Shown piece after piece: positions 36,500 to 44,162 of a stretch of DNA of 64,000 bases (within the stretch, counting starts at the first letter, position 1; each line of letters starts with the position of its first letter). Source of the DNA: Hymenobacter convexus (GTDB taxonomy: Bacteria > Bacteroidota > Bacteroidia > Cytophagales > Hymenobacteraceae); contig NZ_JAUQON010000007.1 in assembly GCF_030580955.1 (NCBI RefSeq), positions 124,001 to 188,000 of the forward strand, read 5' to 3'. The translations under genes were made by a program, and so were the position numbers. Below the pieces are notes generated by a model that worked only from the letters and a program-made list of their open reading frames with translations, was not told where the DNA came from and made no database searches.

Positions 36500-36602
36500 A
36501 GTCATGCTGAGCGCAGCCGAAGCATCACTACCGCAATACTAATCTCAACGGATGAATTACGTTGCGCGGTAGAGATGCTTCGGCTGCGCTCAGCATGACG
36601 TT
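36500..36602. repeat. REPIN-like inverted repeat, type B (copy 2)
   Basis: GTCATGCTGAGCGCAGCCGA on the left matches CGGCTGCGCTCAGCATGAC on the right; CCG/CGG in the arms has changed together relative to copies reading GTCG. Located between the mscS start and the end of the HEAT-cyclophilin gene. Confidence 0.88.
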
Positions 36603-36624
36603 TTATTCCATTTCCAAACCAAGA

Positions 36625-38691
36625 CTACGGCAGCTTCACCAGCTCCACGCCCAGAATCTGGTCGCCGATGTCGAGCTTATGCACCACATCCATGCCGCCC
36701 ACCACCTGGGCAAAAATGGGGTAGCGTCCGTCGAGGTGCGGCGTGGGCGTGTGGGTGATAAAAAACTGGCAGCTTTCGGTGTCCTTGCCGGCCGAAGCCA
36801 GGCCCACGCTGCCCTCCTGATAGCGCAGGTCGCCGAATTCGGAGCGCAGGTTGTAGGGGGCGCTGCCGTTGCCGTCGCCGCGCGGGTCGCCGCCCTGGGC
36901 CACGAAATTGGGCACCACGCGGTGGAAGTACAGCTTGTCGTAGAAATGCTCGTTGAGCAGCGCCACAAAGCTGGCCACGGCGCCGGGCGCCTCGTTGGGT
37001 TTCAGCTCGAGCAAAATAATGCCTTTGCTGGTGCGCAGCCGCACCTGCTGGCCCACCGGCACGGCCTGCACCACGGCCCAGTTGATGGGATGCTGCGCGG
37101 CCGTGGCCACGGGCGAAGGCGTGGGCACTTTCTTCTTCTCCAGCTTATCCAGCGCCTGCTGCAAGCCCTGCCAGGCCTCAATCTCGCGGGGCAGCCGCAG
37201 CCTGGCCTGGGCCTGGTGCAAGGCCGTGAGGTCAGCCGCCTGGGGCTCAGGGAAGAGCTTGGGGTCGGCGTAGGCTTCGGCGGCGGTGCCAAGCTGGGCC
37301 ACGTCACCTTCGAACAAAGCTTGGCGCATAGCAGCGGCGAAATCGGCTTGTCGGGCAGCGGGGAAGTCGGCGTGGCGGCGCATGGCCAGCAGCGCCGTGA
37401 GCGCCGCGCCGGCTACCACCGGCGCCTGCCCGGCAGCAAATGCTTCGGTGCGCGCAAAGTCGAACGCGGCCGGGTCTTCACCCAGAGCTTGCAGCAAAAA
37501 GCTCTTTTCGTACGTGGTGGGCGCGGCTGGGTAGCGCTTCTCGATGGTTTCGACCAGGCTGGGCCGGGCGGCCGGGCTGGCGTGGCGCACGGCCGCTTGT
37601 AGCAACGCCGCCCGCACCCGCGGCGAGGCTTGCTTGTTGCCATCGGCCAGGGCCGCCAGCGCCGCGCCATTCTCCCCTTTTGCGTGAGCCAACAGCCACT
37701 CGGCCGCCGTGAGTGCCACGGCGGGCTGGTCGCGGCTCAGGGCCGTGAACACGGCCTTGCGGCTGGCGGCATAGGTTTCAGTCCCAAACGGCAGGGCCCG
37801 AATGGCGCTCAGCCGCACCCGGTAATCAGCATCTTTGGTAGCTAGGCGCGCCAGTACCGCCGCCGGGCTGCCACTGGCCGGCACCGTTGCTGAAGCAGCC
37901 GAAGTCACCGGAGCGACAGTTGCCGCGCCTCCCCCGGGTGCCGCTGAGCTAAGCGCCGCGATTTTGCCCAGCGTGGCCGCCGCCGCCGCCCTCACGGCAT
38001 ACGACCGGTCTTTCTGCGCCACCCGCACCAGCGTGGACTCGGCCAGCCGCTGCAAATCGGCATCATAGCCCCGGGTGCGCGACAGGCCCACCACGGCCGC
38101 CAGCCGTCCCCGAGCGGGCAGCTTGGGCGAGTTGAGCACCGCCACCGTGCGCCGGATGCTTTCCGGCGAGGTGAGGCCGCGCAGGGCGGCGCGGCTCAGG
38201 CCCCAAGCCAGAGCGGCGGCGCGGGCGGTGTCGTTCAGGGTTTCCACGCGCCACAGTTCGGGCAAGCTGCGGCGCGTCACGGTGCGGCCCAGGGCCTCGT
38301 GCACGTAGCGGCGCACCACGGGGTCGTTTTCCTTCAGCACGCGCACGCGCAGGGTGTCAACGGCGCTGCTGTCGCCGATTTGGCCCAGAGCATAGGCGGC
38401 GGCGCGGCGCACCGTGGGGTCGGCATCGCGCAGCAGCGGCAGCAGGCCGGGCACGGCTGCCGGCGCCTGCACCGAGGCGAAAGCTAGGGCGGCTTCGCGG
38501 CGGTAATTGGAGTTGTTATTGGTCAGGAAAGGCAGCAGCGCGGGCGTGTTGCGCTCGTCCTGGGCCGTGCCGATTTGGCGAATGGTGGCGTCGTGGTACT
38601 TGTTGGCGAGGTCGGTGCTGGCGCGGGGCGTGCGGGCGCAGGCGGCCGCCAGCAACAGCAGCGGCCAGTAGCGAAAGGAGCGGTGGGGCAT
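36625..38691 (-). CDS. HEAT-repeat / cyclophilin-type peptidyl-prolyl isomerase lipoprotein
   Basis: A 688-residue protein from MPHRSFRYWPLLLLAAACAR, a lipoprotein signal with lipobox LAAAC; the open frame starts 13 codons earlier. Residues about 45-480 are HEAT-like helical repeats (for example RREAALAFASVQAPAAVPGL, then DPTVRRAAAYALGQIG). The last 150 residues are a cyclophilin: LYFHRVVPNFVAQGGDPRGD contains the catalytic Arg and the Gln, and QFFITHTPTPHLDGRYPIFA completes the site. It is expected to assist protein folding in the periplasm, with the HEAT part as a binding scaffold. Similar fusions are known in Bacteroidota. Confidence 0.9.
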   Translation of the reverse strand: MPHRSFRYWPLLLLAAACARTPRASTDLANKYHDATIRQIGTAQDERNTPALLPFLTNNNSNYRREAALAFASVQAPAAVPGLLPLLRDADPTVRRAAAYALGQIGDSSAVDTLRVRVLKENDPVVRRYVHEALGRTVTRRSLPELWRVETLNDTARAAALAWGLSRAALRGLTSPESIRRTVAVLNSPKLPARGRLAAVVGLSRTRGYDADLQRLAESTLVRVAQKDRSYAVRAAAAATLGKIAALSSAAPGGGAATVAPVTSAASATVPASGSPAAVLARLATKDADYRVRLSAIRALPFGTETYAASRKAVFTALSRDQPAVALTAAEWLLAHAKGENGAALAALADGNKQASPRVRAALLQAAVRHASPAARPSLVETIEKRYPAAPTTYEKSFLLQALGEDPAAFDFARTEAFAAGQAPVVAGAALTALLAMRRHADFPAARQADFAAAMRQALFEGDVAQLGTAAEAYADPKLFPEPQAADLTALHQAQARLRLPREIEAWQGLQQALDKLEKKKVPTPSPVATAAQHPINWAVVQAVPVGQQVRLRTSKGIILLELKPNEAPGAVASFVALLNEHFYDKLYFHRVVPNFVAQGGDPRGDGNGSAPYNLRSEFGDLRYQEGSVGLASAGKDTESCQFFITHTPTPHLDGRYPIFAQVVGGMDVVHKLDIGDQILGVELVKLP

Positions 38692-38740
38692 GCGGTAAAT
38701 GTAGCAGGGAGAGCTTTGCTCTTCAGTCAAGATTTAAAGA

Positions 38741-38850
38741 AAGAACGTCATGCTGAGCGCAGTCGAAGCATCTCTACCTCGGTAGCAAACCTAATCGTCA
38801 TATTTAGTTACGCGGTAGAGATGCTTCGGCTGCGCTCAGCATGACGCTCT
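38741..38850. repeat. REPIN-like inverted repeat, type B (copy 3)
   Basis: AAGAACGTCATGCTGAGCGC at left, GCGCTCAGCATGACGCTCTT at right. One arm reads GCAGTCGAAG and the other CTTCGGCTGC, leaving an uncompensated mismatch, so this copy is slightly decayed. Located between the HEAT-cyclophilin start and the glycosyltransferase end. Confidence 0.85.
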
Positions 38851-38868
38851 TTAACTCTTAACTCACCT

Positions 38869-39978
38869 CTATTCGCCACCCCATGATGCCTCCTGCGCTG
38901 CCAGCTCGGCGGGCAGGTGGCGGCTGCCAATTTCTTTCAATTCCTCATCGAGACGGGCAAAAAGCACCTCGTTGCCCTGCTGCTGGTAGCTGGCCAGGGA
39001 TTTCTCAAAGCTGGCCAGACCGTAGAGGAAGGCCCGCAGGTTGTCGGCCGTGATGGCTTCGAAGTGACGGCCGTAGCCCATTTTCTCTACTTCGGCGGCG
39101 TTCAGCCACTGCTCAAACTGCGCCGGAATGGGAATGGCGCAAATCGGCTTGTGCAGAAACACGGCCTCCGAAATCAGCGAAAAGCCACCGTTGGTGACCA
39201 CGGCGCGGGCGCTGGCCAAGTCGGCAATGAAACCAGCCTCCGAGAAGGCGCAGAGCTGCACGTTGCCGTGGCTTTCCTGCTTGTTGAAGCCGTAGACGCG
39301 GAACTCCTGGTCGGGCAGCTGTTGAAGCAGCGGCACCAGGTTTTGCTGCGTGGTGGCCGACTGGTACACCAGCACATGGCTGCCCTTAGAGGGCGGGGCC
39401 GCCAGGATTTCGGGCCGGATAATGGGTGGCACCAGCGTGGTGCGCTCCTTCTCCAGCGGCAGTTCGAAGAAGGTCGTCACGAAATAATGGCGGCTGTGTG
39501 GCAGCTTGGCCCGCACAATGCTTTTGGCCAGATTGTAGTTGCTGCGCTCGGCTTTGGGCACCGCCATATTCAGCTTGGCCCGGCTGATAATCTGCATATT
39601 ATCAATGCTGACGATGGGCAGCCGTTGCATCTTGGCAAACAGGTAGGTGAAGGACTCAAAATCCGACACCACCACCTCGGGCTCGAAATCGCAGAGCAGT
39701 TCGCGGTACTTGGCGAAGTTGATGCGCAAATCCTCCGGCGCGGTGCGCAGCGTGAGGGCGGCCGTGCGCAGCTTGCTCACCGCCAGCCCATTGTAGGCTA
39801 GGTGGAAGCCCCGAATTTCGTGGACCCGGCCGGGAAAGGCGGCGGCCAGCATTTTGTAGGCGCGGCTGCTGCTCACCACACACACCTGGTGGCCCTGCGC
39901 CAAGAGGTGGCCAATGACGACTTTGCTGCGGGTGGCGTGGCCCAGGCCCTCGCCGGGCACTCCGTATAGGATGTTCAT
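38869..39978 (-). CDS. MurG-like glycosyltransferase (GT-B fold)
   Basis: A 369-residue protein from MNILYGVPGEGLGHATRSKV; the 34-codon upstream extension runs into a palindrome and is discarded. The N-terminal GEGLGHATR motif is the glycine-rich loop of MurG/UGT-type GT-B enzymes. The C-terminal half has FSEAGFIADLASARAVVTNG followed by GFSLISEAVFLHKPICAIPI, the nucleotide-sugar-binding G-F-S/T...E motif. It probably belongs to the Glyco_trans_1_3 group, whose members are annotated only as putative glycosyltransferases. Donor and acceptor are unknown. It lies after the copper-monooxygenase-like gene on the same strand, separated by a perfect hairpin. Confidence 0.8.
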   Translation of the reverse strand: MNILYGVPGEGLGHATRSKVVIGHLLAQGHQVCVVSSSRAYKMLAAAFPGRVHEIRGFHLAYNGLAVSKLRTAALTLRTAPEDLRINFAKYRELLCDFEPEVVVSDFESFTYLFAKMQRLPIVSIDNMQIISRAKLNMAVPKAERSNYNLAKSIVRAKLPHSRHYFVTTFFELPLEKERTTLVPPIIRPEILAAPPSKGSHVLVYQSATTQQNLVPLLQQLPDQEFRVYGFNKQESHGNVQLCAFSEAGFIADLASARAVVTNGGFSLISEAVFLHKPICAIPIPAQFEQWLNAAEVEKMGYGRHFEAITADNLRAFLYGLASFEKSLASYQQQGNEVLFARLDEELKEIGSRHLPAELAAQEASWGGE

Positions 39979-40009
39979 TCTTTGGAATGAGGAAATGGAA
40001 GGAGGAATG

Positions 40010-40065
40010 AAAAGTAAAAGAACGTCATGCTGAGCGAAGTCGAAGCATGACGTTCTTTTACTTTT
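40010..40065. repeat. Solo half-unit of the type B repeat
   Basis: A perfect 22-bp inverted repeat (from AAAAGTAAAAGAACG to ...TTCTTTTACTTTT) around the 12-base loop GAGCGAAGTCGA. It equals one arm of a type B element closed directly by the outer end of the opposite arm, as expected if the centre was lost by recombination between the two AGCAT copies. On the minus strand it may also act as a terminator for the gene ending at 40083. Confidence 0.8.
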
Positions 40066-40082
40066 CTCGATAAGCTCCACTC

Positions 40083-41651
40083 CTACTTCACCACCAGCTT
40101 CTCATTGCGCGTTCCTTCGTTCGATTCCAGCTTCACGAAGTAAATACCAGCGGCCACGCCTTCCAGCGGCAGTGGCACCTGCTGCGGGCCGGCGGGATAA
40201 GCTCTTTCGCGGGTTAAAACCTTCACCACGCGGCCGGTGGCATCGAGCAGCGACACAGTGACGGGCCCGGGCTTTGCCAGCTGGAAGCTAACGGCTGAAC
40301 TGCCGCTGCCGGGGTTCGGGAATACGGCCATTTGTACGGTGCCGGGGGTGGTGGCCACGCCGGGCAGGGTGCTGAGCACGATGTTTTCATCGCCGGGCTG
40401 GTAGGCCAGCAGCTCGAAATAAGTGAGCAGCATCTCGGCGGTGGTGCTTTCGCCCCAGGTCACTTGCCGGGGCGGGGTGTTGGGGTTGCGCGGGTTGTTG
40501 GTGGTGTTGTCGTAGGTGGCATCGGCCATGAGGCGCGCGCCGGCCGGCACCCGCTGCAGGCTGGTGAAGCGGTAGTTGCCCTGCCAGCGGAAGTCCCAGT
40601 CGTTGATTTTCACCAGCCGGATGGTATCGCCGTTGGGCTTCACGGCCCATACCTTCCAGCTTTTGCTGAGGTAGTGGGCGTGCGGCGACACGCTGAGCAC
40701 CGTCACATCGGCCGGCACGGTGAGCTGGGCGTGGAAGGTTTTCACTTGGTTGGCCGGAATCACGAACGGGCCGTTGGTGAGGATGTTGGGCGACACGGCG
40801 GGCACCGTTTGCACGAAGCGGGTGACGGGCTGACGGGCGAAAAAGATGTTGACCACCGACGAGTCGGTTTGCGTCACGAAGTTGGGGCCGTAATGAATCT
40901 GGAGCAGCAGCGAGGCCCGGCGGTAGAGCTTTTTGCCCATGCCCGTGGGGTAGAAGCGCGCCTGCATGCCGGGCACCCAGGCCGCAAACACGTCTTCGAG
41001 CGGCGAGAAGCCGAAGCCGCCGAAGCGGGTGTAGCCGTAGCCGGGGTCGGCCGCGTCGAGGGCCTGGGCCTGCTGCGTGGTGTCCATGCCGATGATGACG
41101 TGGTGCACGATGCGCTTGTTGCCGGCCCGGAATTCAATGGCCGCGATGTCGCGGTCGGCGGGCAGGTTCACGGGCAGCACAAAAATGCGGTACATGTCCT
41201 GGCCGTTGCCTTGGTGCGTGAATTTCTGCGCCATTGGAATCACCAAATCGGGCGTGCCCAGCTGCGAACCGCTCGGGTACGTGGGCACCGGCGGCGTCTG
41301 GGCCGGGTTGCCTTGCGGCATGCCGTTATCGACCCAATCCCGAATCTGCTGGATTTCGGTGGTCGTGAGCGTGTTCTCGTCGAGGTAGTGGCGGTAGTTG
41401 GCGTCGGGCTTCCACGGCGGCATGTACTTGGTGCCCGTCACATACTTCATGGTGAGGCCGTGGCTGGCCACTTCCGCGTAGGTGGTGAGCGGAAACGGCG
41501 CCACCTCGCCCGTGCGGTGGCAGGGCGTGCAGTGCTGGTATACCAGCGGCGCAATGTGCTGGCTGAATGTGACTTGCGCGCCGGTTTGGGCCCGGGCGCC
41601 GGACGCGGCCAGCAGGGTGGCAAGGAAAAGAAGGGAGAAGAGGTGTTTCAT
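40083..41651 (-). CDS. Cytochrome c / copper type II monooxygenase-like T9SS protein
   Basis: A 521-residue secreted protein from MKHLFSLLFLATLLAASGAR; the seven codons upstream are repeat sequence. After the signal peptide, YQHCTPCHRTGEVAPFPLTT (residues 38-57) carries a CxxCH haem c site, with MPPWKPD as probable axial Met. The middle (about 130-410) resembles peptidylglycine/dopamine beta-monooxygenase-like copper proteins: IVHHVIIGMD, LLLQIHYG and VSPHAHYLSKSWKVWA give His pairs and an HxH in the right order. A type A T9SS domain closes it (VFPNPGSGSSAV). The family is annotated as ascorbate-dependent monooxygenase-like; the substrate is unknown. The upstream neighbour on the same strand is a redoxin. 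Confidence 0.82.
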   Translation of the reverse strand: MKHLFSLLFLATLLAASGARAQTGAQVTFSQHIAPLVYQHCTPCHRTGEVAPFPLTTYAEVASHGLTMKYVTGTKYMPPWKPDANYRHYLDENTLTTTEIQQIRDWVDNGMPQGNPAQTPPVPTYPSGSQLGTPDLVIPMAQKFTHQGNGQDMYRIFVLPVNLPADRDIAAIEFRAGNKRIVHHVIIGMDTTQQAQALDAADPGYGYTRFGGFGFSPLEDVFAAWVPGMQARFYPTGMGKKLYRRASLLLQIHYGPNFVTQTDSSVVNIFFARQPVTRFVQTVPAVSPNILTNGPFVIPANQVKTFHAQLTVPADVTVLSVSPHAHYLSKSWKVWAVKPNGDTIRLVKINDWDFRWQGNYRFTSLQRVPAGARLMADATYDNTTNNPRNPNTPPRQVTWGESTTAEMLLTYFELLAYQPGDENIVLSTLPGVATTPGTVQMAVFPNPGSGSSAVSFQLAKPGPVTVSLLDATGRVVKVLTRERAYPAGPQQVPLPLEGVAAGIYFVKLESNEGTRNEKLVVK

Positions 41652-41665
41652 AAACAAAGAAAAGG

Positions 41666-41777
41666 CGGTCATGCTGAGCGCAGTCGAAGCATCTCTACCG
41701 CGTAACTAATCAAATAGCAGATGCAACGAAGCGGTAGAGATGCTTCGGCTGCGCGGACGCCAGATGAGCATGACGTT
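41666..41777. repeat. REPIN-like inverted repeat, type B (copy 4), interrupted
   Basis: CGGTCATGCTGAGCGCAGTC on the left. The right arm reads ...CTTCGGCTGCGC, then about ten foreign bases (GGACGCCAGA), then TGAGCATGACG, so the right arm has an indel. Located between the redoxin and monooxygenase-like genes. Confidence 0.82.
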
Positions 41778-41790
41778 CAATATTAATCAA

Positions 41791-42288
41791 TTAATACTCA
41801 ATAAAACATCCCACCGGCTCGGTGCGCGGCACGGCCACCGGGCGGCTCGCCACCACGTCGGCCAGCGCATCGGCCAGCTCGTGGTGGCGCGTCACGGGGC
41901 GGTGCTGGCCGAGGCCAGCGTAGGCGTCGTTCAGGCGGCCCTGGTATAGGGTAGTTTTGCCATCCGCTGCTAGTACTACCGCTTCGGGCGTCACGCGGGC
42001 GTGCAGCTTTTTGGTGAGCCGGTGGCCCGCGTCGGCTTGCAGCGGAAAGGGAATCTGATAGGTTTTGCCAAAAGCCGCCAACGCGCCGGGCGTGGCATCG
42101 GCGGCCGGAAACACGCCCACGAACCGGATGCCCTGCGCCGCGTATTGCCCGTGCAGCTCGCGCAGCGGCAGCGTGGCCGCCTGGCTGATGGGGCAGGTAT
42201 CGGCCAGAAAAACATACACCGTGGCCCGCGGCGCTGGCGCCGCCACCAAGGCGCTTAAGTAACTGAGCAACAAGTAAAGCAGGGGCAT
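41791..42288 (-). CDS. Redoxin (thioredoxin-fold, AhpC/TSA-like) secreted protein
   Basis: A 165-residue protein. A hydrophobic N-terminus (MPLLYLLLSYLSALVAAPAP) is a likely signal peptide. The core follows the redoxin fold: YVFLADTCPISQAATLPL with a single active-site Cys in TCPIS, GIRFVGVFPAADATPG, and HARVTPEAVVLAADGKTTLY with the cis-Pro. A short tail TEPVGCFIEY carries a second Cys. It lies upstream of the cytochrome c/copper monooxygenase-like gene on the same strand, about 140 bases away with a repeat between. Redoxins are often found beside that family, so they may act together. Resolving partner and reductant unknown. Confidence 0.78.
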   Translation of the reverse strand: MPLLYLLLSYLSALVAAPAPRATVYVFLADTCPISQAATLPLRELHGQYAAQGIRFVGVFPAADATPGALAAFGKTYQIPFPLQADAGHRLTKKLHARVTPEAVVLAADGKTTLYQGRLNDAYAGLGQHRPVTRHHELADALADVVASRPVAVPRTEPVGCFIEY

Positions 42289-42291
42289 ACG

Positions 42292-42299
42292 CGAAGATA
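42292..42299 (-). promoter_or_regulatory. Possible -7 element before the redoxin gene
   Basis: Minus strand TATCTTCG, one base off TAnnTTTG, ends 3 bases before the ATG. It follows the same near-leaderless layout as asnB and the 12.7-kb divergent pair. Weak on its own. Confidence 0.35.
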
Positions 42300-42411
42300 C
42301 GGCGGCCGGCCGTTAGACTCAAGTCTCGGAAAGACAACGGCCTGAAGCCCCGGGTTCCGGCTATTTCGGCCTGATTTTCGTTTTTAGCCCATTCTCGCTA
42401 ATATGCCTTCT

Positions 42412-43335
42412 ATGAAAACCTCTCTTCCCCTCGCTCCTGCCGGCCTGCTGGCCGCTTCGGCCCTGCTACTGGCCACTTCCTGCACCGCGCCGCGCGCCAT
42501 TGTGGCTACCGGCAAAGTCACGCCGCAGGGCGAATTCCGGGTGGGCTACAACCAGGGCTTTAACGTGGCCACGGCTTCGCTCAGCAAGGTGGGCAGCGCC
42601 GTGAAGGAAGCCGCCGCCCAGGCCGTGACGCAGCAAAAAGTGGACTACACCGACGCCACCACCCAACTGCAGGCCGCCGCCCTGGCCTACGTGCTGGACC
42701 CCGTGCAGCCCACCGCCGACCTCAACATCCGCTACGGCATCGTGCCTCGCCTCGATGCGGGCTACAAATACGCTTTCGGCTCGCACGTTTTTGATGCGGC
42801 CTACCAGTTGTTGGGCCCCACCGGCACGCCCGAAGACCCCGGCGTCGGCGCCACCACCGGCACCACCTACGCCAGCATCGGCCTGCAGTTTGCTACCCAG
42901 CGCGCCAAGCTGCCCAGCCTGGCCTTCCTCTCGGATATTAACTCGCTGCTCAACTTCCGGGCCACCCGCAACGACTTGCTCATCCCGCTCACGTTCAGCA
43001 ACTCGTTCGGGCCGGAGGAAGAAATCGGGGCCATCAGCTACGGTCTGGTGTACGCCCACAGCTGGGTGAGTTACGGCTTTGCGCCCACCAAAATCTACAC
43101 CGGTTCGGTGCAGGTGCCGGAGCTGCCGTTGCAGTCGCGCAACTTCTCCTCCTTCGGCGGCTTCCTCAACCTGAAGCTCGGCTACCGCTATTTCTACGTC
43201 ATTCCGGCCGTGTCGCTCTTCTACCAAAACTACGGCGATTACGCCCTGCTCAACGGCCAAAGCACCTCGCTGAGCGGCGTGACGGTGGTGCCCTCACTGG
43301 GCTTCCAGCTACGCATTCCCAATTTCACGAAGTAG
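42412..43335 (+). CDS. Outer-membrane lipoprotein of unknown function, probable beta-barrel
   Basis: A 307-residue protein started at MKTSLPLAPAGLLAASALLL with lipobox LATSC; an ATG three codons earlier is equally open. The rest alternates polar and hydrophobic/aromatic residues in strand-length segments (LNIRYGIVPRLDAGYKYAFG, FGGFLNLKLGYRYFYVIPAV, SLGFQLRIPNF), as in outer-membrane barrels. I do not recognise a named family. Lipidated barrel-like proteins of this kind are common in Bacteroidota. Single gene with a strong terminator after it. Confidence 0.65.
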   Translation: MKTSLPLAPAGLLAASALLLATSCTAPRAIVATGKVTPQGEFRVGYNQGFNVATASLSKVGSAVKEAAAQAVTQQKVDYTDATTQLQAAALAYVLDPVQPTADLNIRYGIVPRLDAGYKYAFGSHVFDAAYQLLGPTGTPEDPGVGATTGTTYASIGLQFATQRAKLPSLAFLSDINSLLNFRATRNDLLIPLTFSNSFGPEEEIGAISYGLVYAHSWVSYGFAPTKIYTGSVQVPELPLQSRNFSSFGGFLNLKLGYRYFYVIPAVSLFYQNYGDYALLNGQSTSLSGVTVVPSLGFQLRIPNFTK

Positions 43336-43358
43336 CCGCCACACAGGGCCAAACCCCA

Positions 43359-43408
43359 GCCGGGGCGGTACCACGACTTATTGGGCGTGGCACCGCCCCG
43401 GCTTTTTT
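43359..43408 (+). terminator. Terminator after the 42.4-kb lipoprotein gene
   Basis: AGCCGGGGCGGT pairs perfectly with ACCGCCCCGGCT over a 21-base loop and is followed by TTTTTT. Confidence 0.88.
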
Positions 43409-43536
43409 GGGGTTGAGGGCATACGGTTCACTCGCCGAACCAAAGCCGTGCACGACGAATCCGGCATTCTGTGCCTTTCTTTGTTGCCCGTTTTTCAAAA
43501 CTTTAGGCTTCGTCTGCCATTCCACTTTCCCACCCT

Positions 43537-44013
43537 ATGGAAGCTCCCAACCCCGAATTCATGCGCGAAGCCATTCGCCTGTCCATTGAGAAAATGCAGG
43601 CCGGGCACGGCGGCCCCTTCGGCGCAGTGGTGGTGAAGGACGGCCAAATCATTGCCCGCGGCTTCAACCAGGTCACCACCACCCACGACCCCACCTGCCA
43701 CGCCGAAGTCGACGCCATCCGCAAAGCCTGCAAAGAATTAGGCACCTTCCAGCTCGACGGCTGCGACCTCTACACCAGCTGCGAGCCCTGCCCCATGTGC
43801 CTGGGCGCCATTTACTGGGCCCGCCCGCGCCGCGTGTTCTACGGCAATACCAAAGCCGACGCGGCCGCCATCGGCTTCGACGACCAGTTCATCTACGAAG
43901 AGCTGGACCAGCCCATGGAAAACCGTAAATTGCCCATGACGCAACTGCTGCGCGACGAGGCGCTGGCCGGTTTCCAAGCCTGGACGGAACTGGAAGGCAA
44001 GACCGAGTATTAG
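43537..44013 (+). CDS. guaD: Guanine deaminase (cytidine-deaminase fold)
   Basis: A 158-residue protein whose sequence follows Bacillus subtilis GuaD closely along its length. GGPFGAVVVKDGQIIARGFN comes first, then PTCHAEVDAIRKACKELGTF (zinc His and catalytic Glu), LYTSCEPCPMCLGAIYWARP (two zinc Cys), then FDDQFIYEELD and a C-terminal FQAWTELEGKTEY, which in GuaD is the swapped tail that closes the active site. It deaminates guanine to xanthine, the first committed step of the degradation pathway encoded downstream. A tRNA-specific adenosine deaminase is less likely given the tail. It is separated from xdhA by a type B repeat. Confidence 0.88.
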   Translation: MEAPNPEFMREAIRLSIEKMQAGHGGPFGAVVVKDGQIIARGFNQVTTTHDPTCHAEVDAIRKACKELGTFQLDGCDLYTSCEPCPMCLGAIYWARPRRVFYGNTKADAAAIGFDDQFIYEELDQPMENRKLPMTQLLRDEALAGFQAWTELEGKTEY

Positions 44014-44047
44014 TAGTTAGCAGCGCCGGAAGCGCGCAAAAGAGGCG

Positions 44048-44140
44048 GTCATGCTGAGCTTGTCGAAGCATCTCTACCGCAGTAGTAATCCATTTGAGTT
44101 AGTTGCGCGGTAGAGATGCTTCGACAAGCTCAGCATGACG
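44048..44140. repeat. REPIN-like inverted repeat, type B (copy 5), with compensatory changes
   Basis: The left arm reads GCTGAGCTTGTCGAAGC and the right arm GCTTCGACAAGCTCAGC: the CGCAG of other copies is replaced by CTTG in one arm and CAAG in the other, keeping pairing. Located between guaD and xdhA. Confidence 0.88.
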
Positions 44141-44162
44141 TGCTTTTATTGTTTCCTGATTC

